Below are positions 12,202 through 23,215 of a DNA stretch of 64,000 bases, piece by piece. Both the position numbers and the translations under genes were made by a program. Origin of the DNA: Cichorium intybus (Eukaryota; Streptophyta; Magnoliopsida; Asterales; Asteraceae); the NCBI GenBank assembly GCA_023525715.1, contig CM042009.1, positions 130,914,211 to 130,978,210 of the forward strand, in the 5' to 3' direction. How positions within the stretch are numbered: position 1 is the stretch's first letter; each line of letters starts with the position of its first letter. The notes beneath the pieces were generated by a model. That model was given only the letters and a program-made list of their open reading frames with translations, was not told the DNA's origin and searched no databases.

Positions 12202-12915
12202 TATATTATTATAGTAATATAGTACAATTGAGTGGAGTTAATTGAGTTGGAGTTGCAGGAGATTTTCATAACATGTATCTTCAAAACTTAAAAGCAAAAG
12301 CAGATTCTATCCGGCTATCCCCTAGCTTTTCCTAATTCCTTGCTTCTTTTCTATCATATTTTATATATCGCATTTATCATCGGCTCATCCTAAGACAAAA
12401 GCAAGTGAAAAAGCAAATCGGAGAAGAATTTAAGATATACTTACGGTGAGCTCAAGAACAGATCTGCCGACCACAAATCGAGAGTGTAGAGACGAAGACG
12501 AAGAGCAAAGAAATCACAAACGGTGAAAAAGCGTACAATTTTTTTTACTTTCAGGTGAGAAGCTTTTTAACTTTCTGACGATCGGTTCTTCTTTCCGGTG
12601 AGCGGTTATTTCCGGCAACAATATCTCTACTTTAGGGTTTGCCGGTTTGGTGTTTCTTGAGATGTTAGTAATTGTAAATATATGGCTTTTTTATAGAGTT
12701 TTAGTTTCTATATATCAACTCGTATCCTAATTTTATTAGGAATATCTTTGATTATTTTTCGGTTTTATTGTTGATAATTTATGTAATTTTCCTAATTTTT
12801 AGTTAGATATTCTTGTTCTGTTTGAGATAGATTACTCAGAAAAATTGTTTTCTTGACATATATACGTGTGTGTAACGAACCTGGGGGCCAGAGAAAACTA
12901 TGACATATGAAATCA

Positions 12916-13113
<198 letters not shown>

Positions 13114-13716
13114 GATTCTGAGTAAAAAAAGCTGGGGGGCCATGGCCCTCCCCAGCCCCTTCTTAGCTCCGCCACTGGTCCTTACAAACATTTATAATTA
13201 TTTATATATTCTTATAAAATTTGAAATTACGTATATATCATTACAAACCTTTACAATTTACATATATACCCAAAAGATTAATTTAATAATAATTAATCGT
13301 TTTAAAAATTAAAAAACTATTTTTAATTTTATTTTTTCTACTTAAAAACTAATTAAATTGTGACATTATCATACTACCATTGTCCAAAATTTTCCAAATG
13401 TATACGTAATTACAATTTCTTATCATTTGATATGTAATATGCGATCAAAGCTGAATCTGTCGTGATTAGTTATTTAAGTGTGAAGGAGTTGTCGATTATA
13501 GAATGATTTTATAGGGGTATTTTAGTAACTTGGGTATAATCTAATTTAAAAACTTTTTTATAATTTTTTTAAAGATTAATTATTATTAAATTAATCTTTT
13601 GGGTATATATGTGATTTTTAAGATTTGTAAGGATATATACGTAATTTCAAATTTTATAAGGATATATGCGTAATTATAAAAGTTTGTAAGGACGTAAACA
13701 AAATTCTCCCCTAAAT

Positions 13717-14514
13717 AAAAAGTTATATCCTGTTGCAAATCTTTAACACAATAGCATGTTTTAACCAAACGGAAGAACTTCATGGATATTCATTTATTCC
13801 ATTTAGTGATACCACTTATCAGAAAACAATTTCTAGCATTCTAATGTAGGTAGAAAAATGTATACAAGCAATTAATAATTTTAGGGAGTTTGGGTTTAAT
13901 CACCCGATATATTGTTGGAACCTTTGTGGTTCATATCGGCCTTAGTGGCCAGGAGGTTGGGTTTAATCGCCCAATATATGTGGTTAGAGACTTTGTGCTC
14001 ATACTACAGTAGGGGTGATGGTGAGTCTATGTGGCTCAAGACCGTTCTCATACAAAGGAGCGGGTGTGGTGAGTCTTAGTGACTCGAGACCATGGGGGTC
14101 GAGGGGGAGACAGATATAAATAAAGCTTTTGTGGCTTACGACCGGAGAGGTCATAGAGTGGAGGAATCTGTGTTGGAAGTTGGTGTGACGGAGTACCGCG
14201 TAGTAGTACAGAGTTGTTATTTATGTGTATGGTTGTGTTGCTTGTAATACACCTTGCTTATTCATTTAGTTGGCTTAGGTGTCGGGAACACCTGTGTGGT
14301 TACATAACAAGTATTTTGTAGTCATTTGGAGTGAGTATGGCTGGTCCTATATGCTTATATTAACGAGTACTTATAAGCTGTTGCAAGAAGTTACTGCACC
14401 CACAAGTTGGGTGATGTGTTGCGTTGTGAATAAGTTATTTTATGTTGTTGTAGTGTTGCTCACTAAGATTTTTAGCTTACGTGTGTGTGTTGTGTTGTGT
14501 GTAAGTTAATAGAT
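13717..14514. other. Gene-free stretch, probably old LTR-retrotransposon sequence
   Basis: No reading frame can be supported. From about 13870 the sequence repeats short phrases (GGGTTTAATC(A/G)CCC, TAGTGGC, GAGTCT(A/T)(A/T)GTG), a texture seen in Gypsy LTRs and leaders. It adjoins the LTR at 14515. No boundary is visible. Confidence 0.35.
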
Positions 14515-14657
14515 TGTAGCGCCCGACTCGGATCATGTGACGATTCTTGGTGATATCTTCTTGTAGTATCCAGAGCACATGAGTATCTTAAAATATTATA
14601 TATGTTGTAAATGCAAAAAAATTTAGGTATACTCTGTGCTGAAAACTGGGCGTTACA

Positions 14658-14905
14658 TGTAGTTCCATTGTTGTTGAATCCATGACGAGATCCGATCTCG
14701 GTGGATAGGGACGACACTCCTATTACAAGACCATTGAAGGTGAAGGTCGGACCTTACCCATTGAAAAATTCTATGGTTAGTAAATTAGGACCAGGATTCC
14801 ATTCTTGTTGAATCCATGACAAGGTTTGCCCTCGGTGGATAGGGACAAGACTCCAATTACAATACCATTAAGGGTGAAAGTCTGACCTTACCCGATGACA
14901 TATGC
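14658..14905. repeat. Tandem duplication of about 137 bp inside the Gypsy LTR
   Basis: The block TTGTTGAATCCATGAC...GGTGGATAGGGAC...GGTGAA(G/A)GTC...CCTTACCC occurs at about 14658-14770 and 14795-14900. A more diverged partial copy lies at 15080-15135. Confidence 0.75.
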
Positions 14906-15149
14906 TCTGGTTCGTGGTTAGGGAATAATGCTTTCCCATTCTTGTTAATTGATAAGGGAAAGAATATCAAATTTGGTAGGAGAGTCTACTCTCCATACTT
15001 GATATGCAATATTAATTGCTTACTGTTTGTTACACTCATGAGTGAGGGATAGATGTGAATACAAACATTAACTTGGTTCGATTAGGGATGAGACTATGAT
15101 TGTAAATACCATTACAGGGAAGGCCCGACCTGACCCAAATGGCAACTGA

Positions 15150-15345
15150 CTGATAATGTGTGGTTGATCAAGAGATCGTGCTTCCCATACTTGTAGAATA
15201 CTAATGTATGGATAATCAAAGGAATGTGCTTCCCACACTTGTGGAATACTAATGTGTGATTAATCAAGGGAAAGTGCTTCCCATACTTGTAAAATAATAA
15301 TGTGTGGTTGATCAAGGGAACATGCTTCCCATACTTATATTGATT
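15150..15345. repeat. Minisatellite: four units of about 49 bp inside the Gypsy LTR
   Basis: The unit is roughly GTGTGGTTGATCAAGGGAA followed by GTGCTTCCCATACTTGTA and AATACTAAT, four times with few differences. There are no conserved-spacer features of a CRISPR array, and this is a plant LTR. Confidence 0.85.
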
Positions 15346-15697
15346 CGTCGTTATTGTTTGATATACTCACAAGATATTTGCCTTACCTCTATTGTGTGGT
15401 TTGATTGTGACATGTATCCATGTAATGTTGAAACGGAATAGGAAGAGTGCTGATTAGACCGTTGCCACTAGAAGACTTTCTAGTGTCCTAAAGACATGAA
15501 GATTAGATTAGTTGATGAGTTATGTATGACTTTGTGTATGTTGTTGTCTTCCTATGACTCTTATATATCCGTTGTGGCATCCAATTTTACACCAAAGAAT
15601 ATATGTTTAAAAAGAAAAAAAATTAGGAAGGTTTTTGTTTAACTCTGATTTTATCATAAATATAAGCGGCATGTGTATGAATTTGGTGGTTACAAGT

Positions 15698-15710
15698 TGG
15701 TATCAGAGCC
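15698..15710 (+). promoter_or_regulatory. Primer-binding site (tRNA-iMet) of the plus-strand Gypsy
   Basis: TGGTATCAGAGCC is complementary to the 3' end of plant initiator Met tRNA and lies 3 bp after the LTR end. Confidence 0.8.
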
Positions 15711-15783
15711 ATGGTTCAAGTAAACTAGGTTCTTGAGTATATGATTCTAGACTTAAACAATGAAGGAGAATGTTTTGGGTACT

Positions 15784-16150
15784 TGTTAGAACACAATAGG
15801 ATCAATCACTCAAGAACAAAGATATTTCACACAGAAAAACGATATCGATCTCACACAGAGATCTATGATTAATAATATCGGTAATGTTACATGAACCCTA
15901 GCCGTAATACTTATACTACGGTCAACTACGTATATTTGGAGTATCCCTACATTTCAGGGAACTCCCAACTATAAAACAGATAAGTATGGAAACAAGATAA
16001 TCACTAAATTTACGAGATAAATAACAAACACGCTTCAGCTGATACGCTCCACTGAAACAACCGGTAGCAGCGTGAAATCCTCTTTTGATAGCATCAGATT
16101 CAAGTGGTGTTGTTGCTGATCAGCTGGTGCTGATGCTGAACAGCCCAACA
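15784..16150 (-). repeat. 3' LTR of the Copia element
   Basis: On the plus strand it runs from TGTTAGAACACAA to CAGCCCAACA. It matches 34160-34526 along its whole length. Confidence 0.95.
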
Positions 16151-16162
16151 ATCTCCCACAAT
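16151..16162 (-). promoter_or_regulatory. Polypurine tract of the Copia element
   Basis: On the minus strand it reads ATTGTGGGAGAT, directly before the 3' LTR. It is the presumed start of plus-strand DNA synthesis. Confidence 0.65.
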
Positions 16163-16348
16163 CTGATGATGTCAAAACCTTTATCTGAAAGAGGATTGGC
16201 CGAGTGAAGCAACATACTCAGCCTCAGTGAGAACTTCTAGCTTGATCCATTTATAATCAGGTGCATGGAGTTCAAGCTCTCTCTTCTTCAGCTCATGGGA
16301 TATCAACATATGAAAACCTTCAGCTGATTTAACTTTGAAGCACTCACA

Positions 16349-18929
16349 CTAAAGATGAAACAGATGATTAGTAGACGCTTTCCTTAGATCAGATGTACGC
16401 ATAAAGCACATCTTTCCATTTGCATCTTCATAGAACATTCCGTGCACAGGCTTCTTGATCAGCTTGAGAGCCTCTGCAGGAACACCAAAAGGAGGAGAAT
16501 TGTCGAAGTCCCTTGACCCATAGGGAACCAGATGATGCTTCAGCTGAACGTTCTTTCTTCTTCTTCTAGGGCCAGAAGGTTTGATCCTTGACAGGACGAG
16601 AAGAAGTAGGAACAAGATCCAAATCATAAGCCTTCTCAATCCATCTTTGAAGAGAAGCATGAAGTTCCTAAGAATGCAGCCCTTTATGCTTCTGGGTGAC
16701 TTGAAGCATTTCCTCCCATTCAGTGAAACCAAACTTTGCAACTTCATTGATGAAGACTTGTTCAGGAACATGTACTTCTTTATCTTTTCTTTGAAGGTGC
16801 AAAAGTAAGATCTTTTGTCCCTTGTTTTTGGAATACCCCACTTTGACAATAGGAAGTACTGAGTGTCTTCTTGTAAAGACACCAGAATATTTTGCCAGAT
16901 CAATTTTTCTATTTGCACTCTCTGCTCTACTGGCAATCTTCCTTTGTTTAATAGTCATCGAGTCAAAATGACTCATGAGGTCCTGTTACTGATCCATTCC
17001 TCCTTCCTCTTGAACCAACTGATGAGCTACTTTATCATCCTTGAGAGAGATGATACGGTTGGTCATGACTAGGTTGTGCTCAGCAGCAAAACCTTCAACT
17101 TGATCGATGGACATGCACCACTCCTCAGCCAAATTAAGAATGAGGGGAGAGACCTTTTGACGTTTTGAGGATTCTGGTACATATAATGACTGTGAATATC
17201 GTTTTCTCTTGTTCACCAGAGGAACATCATCATCAGGGATGTCAGCTAATAGGTGATCAGCTGAGACATTGAAAGGCTCAGTGGATTCAAGGATAGAGGA
17301 ACTTTGATCTTCATCAGGAAATGGCTGTCCGGTATACAACACAACTATTGGATCAACAAGGTAAGGCAAATCGAAGAAGCCTTCATCGTCATCAATATCA
17401 GAAGCAAAAGTTTCATGTGCTGAACTTGGCTCCCCCTCAGCACTTGACTCCCCCTCAGCTTTTTCATACTCATGCTCCCCCTCAACATGAGAAAATACTA
17501 TTTATCCCCTGACCAACGCAGAAATAATGTCCCCTTCAAGAGGAGGATCTTGATCACCAGTACCATGAGATGTATTCTCCCCCTTTTTGGCATCATCATA
17601 GGGAGGTGGAGGAGGTGGTGACGGTGGGAGTTAGTAATGATGAGAGGAACCATCAGGACCAGGTGGAGGAGAAGGGGGAAGATCAGTAGCATTAGAGCCT
17701 TCTAGGATGATGTTGACGAGAGACCAGTTGAAAAGTTCCTTGATGTAAGCAACATCAGTCTCAAGCTGTTGAAGTCGAGAGGATTGAGCCTGAGAATGCT
17801 CCAGCAGGGTTTTAAGGGTTGATTGGATCTCGTCCAGCTGAGTAGAGCTGGAGGATGGGGCAGACTCAGTGGTGTGGGGAGGGGATATAAACCTGATGTG
17901 CGTGACAACTGGAGGGACTTGAAAGTCTATTTGCATGTCTTCTGGCTCGCGAAGGTGATGAGGAGATTCAGAGGCAAAACGAATGTGCCCAGTGCCTCGT
18001 TCTGGGGAAGGAATCATATGCACTGGTGAAATGTTTTGAGGACCATATACGACACCCTCAGAGACAAACAGAGAAACTGCCTCAGTATCGGATGAATCGG
18101 CAGATGGAGTTTTGGATGACTCAGATGAAGATGAGTAATTTTTGTCAGATATTGTACCTTCAGAGTCAGACTTGTTCTCTCTGGTTGATGAAATAATGTG
18201 ATTATTATCTGATATGCGTAGGGGAGACTGGTGCAGTCGAGTCTTCAGGGTTTGTGTCACGATGATCATTACGATGGGAGACAGAGGCAGTCGAGTCTTC
18301 TGGTTGGTGAAATAATGCGATTATTATCTAATATGGTAAGGGTTTACAATCCAGCCAGTCATGCAGGCAAGCATGGAAGCATCGGAGGTAGAAGGAGCAG
18401 TAATGCCAAAAATCTTTGAAGACAGCATAGGAAAGACAGAGGCAGCATCATCAACTGATTGGTATTCATCACACTCAAAACCAATTTCCAGGGCCAAAAA
18501 CCTTGGAAAAGCCACATAATTTAGGCGCATCTTGCAGGAGATAAGGCTCACCAGCTGATCAAAGATGATCTGAGCAAAGTCGAAGTTTTTGTTGAGAACC
18601 ATACCAAACAGAAGACGGAGCTCATAAGTGTTCAGCTGATCGAGACTGCTCTGTTTGTAACCCAAGCATCGACCAATTACCCAAGTCAATAACTTCCACC
18701 TAGCGGGAAAGCATTGACGAAGAACAATTTTATCACCATCTCGTTTACCAGCAAGATTGACATCATAACCCAGTAGAGGTACGACAGACTTTATGTCTTC
18801 CCCAGTCAAGAACTTCCACCCAGATGGACGTGGATAGACTGTGTTGGAACACTGATGAGAGTGAGTGGCTCTATTACATCTCAGAGCTGATCTTGCCACT
18901 GAGAAACGAGACTTGGACACATACAACAC
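16349..18929 (-). pseudogene. Copia extra ORF region downstream of pol, several breaks
   Basis: Between the RNase H end and the 3' LTR lie minus-strand coding pieces in shifting frames: 18929-18324, 18269-17631, 17369-16986 and 16976-16349. The first is a globular segment (WKFLTGEDIKSVVPLLGYD, RLLFGMVLNKNFDFAQI). The second is Ser/Pro-rich with a probable coiled coil (LEHSQAQSSRLQQLETDVAY). The last contains FGFTEWEEMLQVTQKHKG and ends GMFYEDANGKMCFMRTSDL. Such a post-pol ORF is found in several Asteraceae retroelements; in SIRE-type Copia it is called env-like. I see no signal peptide or membrane segment, so envelope function is not supported. A duplication of about 85 bp (18200-18330) adds to the disruption. 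Confidence 0.6.
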
Positions 18930-19200
18930 ATGCTTCTAGGGACGTAGAGTGTCAGAGTTGCAGTCTAGATCACGATCTCCATCAAATCAAAAAATCTCTG
19001 ACAAGATCACCTTGAGAAGTTCAAAAGGTGACCTGTCAAATCAAAACATTAACTCCAGGGGAAATAAATCGCCTCCAAAAACGGATCTTTCGAGATTGCT
19101 GCATGAGTCTATAAAAGGAAACAAGAATCAGTTTTTCAAAACCAAAAAAATATACACAAAACTATACAAATTGATGGCTGAAAGTCCTTTTAGGCGATAG

Positions 19201-19590
19201 GAAAAGGTAGAGGTGAAGTTGTTGGAAGGAGAGTTTAAGGGGGTAACATATGGAGGAGTGATTATTGGGGTTTGGCTGGAAAGGTATGAGGTGCGACTGA
19301 CATCACTGACAGATGGAGAGACTGGGGGGCCTATGGTGGTTCATGTAGGATGGGGTGCACTTCAGCCGGTTCCACCGAAGGTGTTGGTGGAATTCAAGTC
19401 GTTTGATATGGTGGAGGTTTGGTATCGAAGAGGGTGGTGGCATGCGACAATCTTGAGACCAACTAATCAAAATCAGTTTGTGGTGAGGCTTTCAGATGAG
19501 GTTCAACTCTTTGTGGATGAAAGTGAGCTGAGGATTCATCAGTTGTTCTCTGTGGGAAACCCATCTTTGTGGCAGTACTTCAAGCGATAG
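19201..19590 (+). pseudogene. Captured host-gene fragment with tandem Agenet (Tudor-like) domains
   Basis: This frame runs antisense to the Copia that holds it. It encodes EKVEVKLLEGEFKGVTYGG...YEVRLTSL...LQPVPP, then FDMVEVWYRRGWWHATIL...FVVRLSDE...DESELRIHQLF, ending at TAG 19588-19590. The paired 'VEV...G(W/Y)...ATI...Y/F-x-VRL...SELRxHQ' layout is that of Agenet domains in plant DUF724-type proteins, which are chromatin- or RNA-associated readers. There is no ATG; TAG/acceptor-like AG at 19198-19200 suggests a 3'-terminal exon. An AATAAAAATG signal lies about 50 bp after the stop. The short plus-strand frame upstream (18949-19200) is not recognised. It is probably non-functional and was carried by the retrotransposon. 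Agenet is my reading of the motifs; a profile search would settle it. Confidence 0.6.
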
Positions 19591-19750
19591 AAAGTGAATG
19601 AAAGTTAGTACTATGTAATAGATCAACGTTTGAACAAATAAAAATGTTTTTGTTTTTTTTTGTGAGTGAATGGAAATTATCAAAAAGAACTAACACAACT
19701 TTTACTGAATAAAATAAAAAAATATATTTTTTTGTTTTGTAAAAAAAAAA

Positions 19751-19830
19751 ACTAACACAACCATTGCTGAGAAATCATTCCCAATTCACCAATGAAATAG
19801 AGCATCTTCTGCTCATCAAGTGGCTTAGTG
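19751..19830 (-). pseudogene. Copia RNase H C-terminal tail, detached by the Gypsy insert
   Basis: Read on the minus strand it gives TKPLDEQKMLYFIGELGMI and a TAG at 19751-19753. The upstream half ends IPTKQQLADIVT at 28869. The two halves rejoin in frame as LADIVT-KPLDEQ when 19831-28868 and one TAGTG copy are removed. Confidence 0.85.
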
Positions 19831-21833
19831 TGTAACACCCAAAATTTTTTCGCAAAATATTTTAACTTTCAAAGATAACTTTTATAAAAATAGTTATAAG
19901 TTTCCAAAATAAATAAGTAGCTCAAACCCAAAACATGACAAAATACTAAAGTAAAGTGCGGAAGCATAACATGTCATAATCCCAAATAAATAAAACTTCT
20001 AGTAGTGGCAATCCCGGTGCTCCAATCAAGCCTAAGCCTCTTTGATCTTAACACCTGAAAAATGTTTAGGGAAACCGTAAGCAAAAGCTTAGTGAATTCA
20101 AACACAAACATCATATTAATATTCACATTTACCAGCCCTAATCCATTTCCAATTATAATTATAAAAACTAAGCAAAGAACAAATCAGTGCTTATATAAAA
20201 TAGGGCGGACTTGTAGGTTTGAGCCGCACCGGGTAAATCCCGTATCATTTGGCCCTGATCCCCGCACCTCATAAAGAGTATAACGTTGGTGATCTTACCT
20301 AACTACCCCTCATAGTAATAATCGATTACATACAGTGCACATGTACGATTTATAATAATAATATAGCATATTTTAAATAATAAATCTAAACAATCACACA
20401 CGAGCTAACTAGTAAACACAAACATCAATACAACGGTGTGAGAGAACTCACCTTGAGTGAGTGATATAATAGATAGAAGTCAATATATGGCTACCAAGCT
20501 TGTGCAAACTTCAACACTTCACCTAATTAAGACTAAAGGTTAGAATGATGAAGTTGTGAAGCTAATGAATGAGAAAGGAGTAATCACATCAAAGTCTCTA
20601 AAACAGACCTGCTATTTAAGACTGAATTACTCCAAAATATAAAACAGAAGGATAGGTTTAAATAATTTTTACAATAAACTTCAATGACTTAGGTTTCCAG
20701 AACCATAAAGAACTCCTCCTAATTCCAAAGGATGAAAGAGATATAAAATTTACAAAAAGACATGTCACTGCTGTCTTCAGACGTACAGTCAGGTGGTGTT
20801 GGCCATTTCTACCCAACTTGTGGTTGGAATTAGTCCCAACCAAAAATCAGAGGAACCATAGATACATAAATAAAAGTCTCAGAGTTGGAATCGATTAAAA
20901 AGGGCTTCCTAAGGTCTGGATATAAAAATCACAATGTGGACAATCACAGAATCAGCATAAGCTGATGACTGTCCACTGATCTGGAGTGTGGATCCTTTCT
21001 AACCAAGTTATAATGAGAATTAGCAACCACAATTCTCCAGATCTTTAATTCAATATGTAATGTACATGTGGAAACTTGGAATCACTCTGGATCATTTTCC
21101 AAACCCTGGTAATGATAAAAACAAAATGACATATCACAGCAGACCCGGATTAGACCTAACAGCAAAGAAGCTGTTGTTGCCCATGATAAAGCCCTTTTCA
21201 GCGAGAGTGGTATTCTTAAGAAAGTTACTCAACTCAATGTTTGAACTTTGGGCACAAGGTGTGGGTCTATTTGAGTCCTAGAACTCGATATATTATTTTT
21301 ACAAGAAAGGAGACTCAGCAGTGAAATCTGACAGAAACCCTAGGTTATGTTGCGAACTTCATAACTCAAAATCTATACCTTGAAAACACAATTCCTTCGG
21401 TCAGAACCTTCATATATGTCTTGGGAACCTTCAGTTAAAGTTTCATGGCGATCCAACCTTTCAATCTCCAGGAATCGTCCAAACACTGCAGTTGTATTCT
21501 CAAATCCGGGAATAAAGAGAGATGTAGAGGGAGAGAGAGTGTGTGCTTTGAGGGGGGAGGGAGAGAGAGAGAGAGAGAGAAAGTAGGGTTTGCTTGTTTC
21601 AAGTGAGTGATATAGAAATGAAATCAAATAACACTTTAAGTAGTGTTGAGCCTAATGAGTTTTCTTGTCTCCAAGCCCATAGCCCATGGACTCACATAAG
21701 AGGAGCCTAAGAGATGACTAATAAGATCCCACCAATAATAAAATTCAGACTTTGATTAATTAAATTAACCCAATGTCTCATAATAATCAAATTATATAAA
21801 ATAAAACGTACCGGAAAAAATAGGGGCGTTACA
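19831..21833 (-). repeat. 3' LTR of the Tekay-like Gypsy
   Basis: On the plus strand it runs from TGTAACACCCAAAATT to GGGGCGTTACA. It includes a short (GA)n tract near 21555-21580. Confidence 0.95.
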
Positions 21834-21846
21834 ACTCTCCCCCACT
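21834..21846 (-). promoter_or_regulatory. Polypurine tract of the Tekay-like Gypsy
   Basis: AGTGGGGGAGAGT on the minus strand, immediately before the 3' LTR. Confidence 0.8.
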
Positions 21847-23215
21847 AGGAACGGACTTCGTCCTCGAAGTCATCACCAACAAATAAATTCGGGTAATGAG
21901 CCCTCATCTCGTCTTCCGGTTCCCACGTCCATTCCGAACCCCGTCTATGTCGCCACTGAACCTTAACCAAATTTATAGTTTTGTTTCGAAGGGTCTTTGT
22001 TTCCCGATCTAAAATTGCAATTGGTTGCTCAACATAGTTGAGACGCTCATCAATCTGGATATCCTCCAAAGGTACCACCGTGGTATCATCAACAACACAT
22101 TTCCGTAGCTGAGAGACGTGGAAAGTGTCATGGATCAAGCTAAGCTCATCAGGTAACTCCAAGCGATAGGCGACCTCCCCAACGTGAGCAATGACCTTGT
22201 AAGGTCCAATGAATCGTGGTCCTAGATTTCCCCGCTTCCGGAAACGAATCACGCCTTTCCAGGGAGAGACCTTTAACAACACAGAATCTCCCACCTGAAA
22301 TTCAAGGTCGGAGCGTCTTTTGTCGGCGTAGCTTTTCTGACGACTCCTCGCCGTGGCCAAATGGTCTCGTATCACCTGTATCTTCTCCGTAGTTTGCCGC
22401 ACGATTTCGGTACTCCCAAGTACCCTCTGCCCTACCTCGCCCCAACAAACAGGCGTTCTACACTTCCTTCCATACAAAGCTTCATACGGGGGCATTTTAA
22501 TGCTTGAGTGATAACTGTTGTTATAGGAGAACTCGGCTAGATGCAGGTGATCATCCCAGCTACCCCCAAAATCGATCGCACATGCCCGAAGCATGTCTTC
22601 CAGTGTCTGAATCGTCCTCTCACTCTGTCCGTCTGTCTGTGGGTGGAAGGCTGTGCTAAAGTGTAATCGTGTACCCATCTCTTCCTGAAATTTCCGCCAA
22701 AACCGAGAAGTAAATCGAGTGTCACGGTCGGAGATAATAGAAACGGGCACACCATGCAATGAGACAATCTCTCGATCAAAGATTTCGGCCAACTTCTTCG
22801 CAGGTGAGCTCTCCTTTATGGCCAAAAAGTGAGAGCTCTTAGTCAAACGGTCGACAATCACCCAAATAGTATCAGTTCCACGGGCAGTCCTAGGAAGCTT
22901 AGTGATGAAATCCATGGTCAGATGCTCCCATTTCCATTCCGGAATCTCCAAAGGTTGCAATTTCCCATGCGGTTTCTGGTGCTCTGCCTTGACCTTCCGG
23001 CAGGTCATACATTCTTCCACACACTGGGCTACATCATTCTTCATTCCATGCCACCAGTAACCCTCTCGTAGATCTAGATACATTTTGGTTGCACCCGGAT
23101 GTATGGAGAATTTAGACTTGTGAGCTTCCTCTGTTAGGGTTTTCCGGTTGCCTCCTGTATATGGAACCCAAACTCTACCATGGCGAGTCAGCAAACCCCG
23201 CCCATCTACTTCCAT
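21845..23215 (-). pseudogene. Gypsy integrase with C-terminal chromodomain
   Basis: The integrase inserts the cDNA, and the chromodomain directs it to marked chromatin. In order: the HHCC zinc-binding region (HKSKFSIHPG, CMTCRKVKAEH); the DDE core (MDFITKLP, ISDRDTRFTSRFW, HPQTDGQSERTIQTLEDML); a GPY/F-type region (GPRFIGPYKVIAHVGEVAYR); and the chromodomain near the C-terminus (VKVQWRHRRGSEWTWEPED). The 456-codon frame has no internal stop. It is the continuation of the polyprotein after a 1-base shift near 23255-23265; its apparent ATG at 23215 is internal. The stop falls at the purine tract, as usual in these elements. Confidence 0.93.

Larger units (their letters stand above)
14515..15694 (+). 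mobile_element. Gypsy-type 5' LTR of a disrupted plus-strand element
   Basis: The sequence starts TGTAGCGCCCGACTCGG and ends GGTGGTTACA, immediately followed by AG and a tRNA-iMet-type primer-binding site at 15698. TG...CA ends plus an adjacent PBS define a 5' LTR on the plus strand. The leader resumes at 34532, after the Copia insert. I found no matching 3' LTR in the window. The 5' boundary is inferred from the TGTAGCGCCC motif. Confidence 0.55.

Noticed and set aside
15112..15315. Minus-strand repeat protein with KYGKH units
   Set aside because: It is the translation of the 49-bp minisatellite in an LTR.
15150..15345. Possible CRISPR-like array
   Set aside because: The units are contiguous diverged copies without unique spacers, and the DNA is plant nuclear.
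16349..18929. Retroviral envelope gene
   Set aside because: The position fits an env-like ORF, but no signal peptide, transmembrane segment or cleavage motif is visible; only 'extra ORF' is supported.
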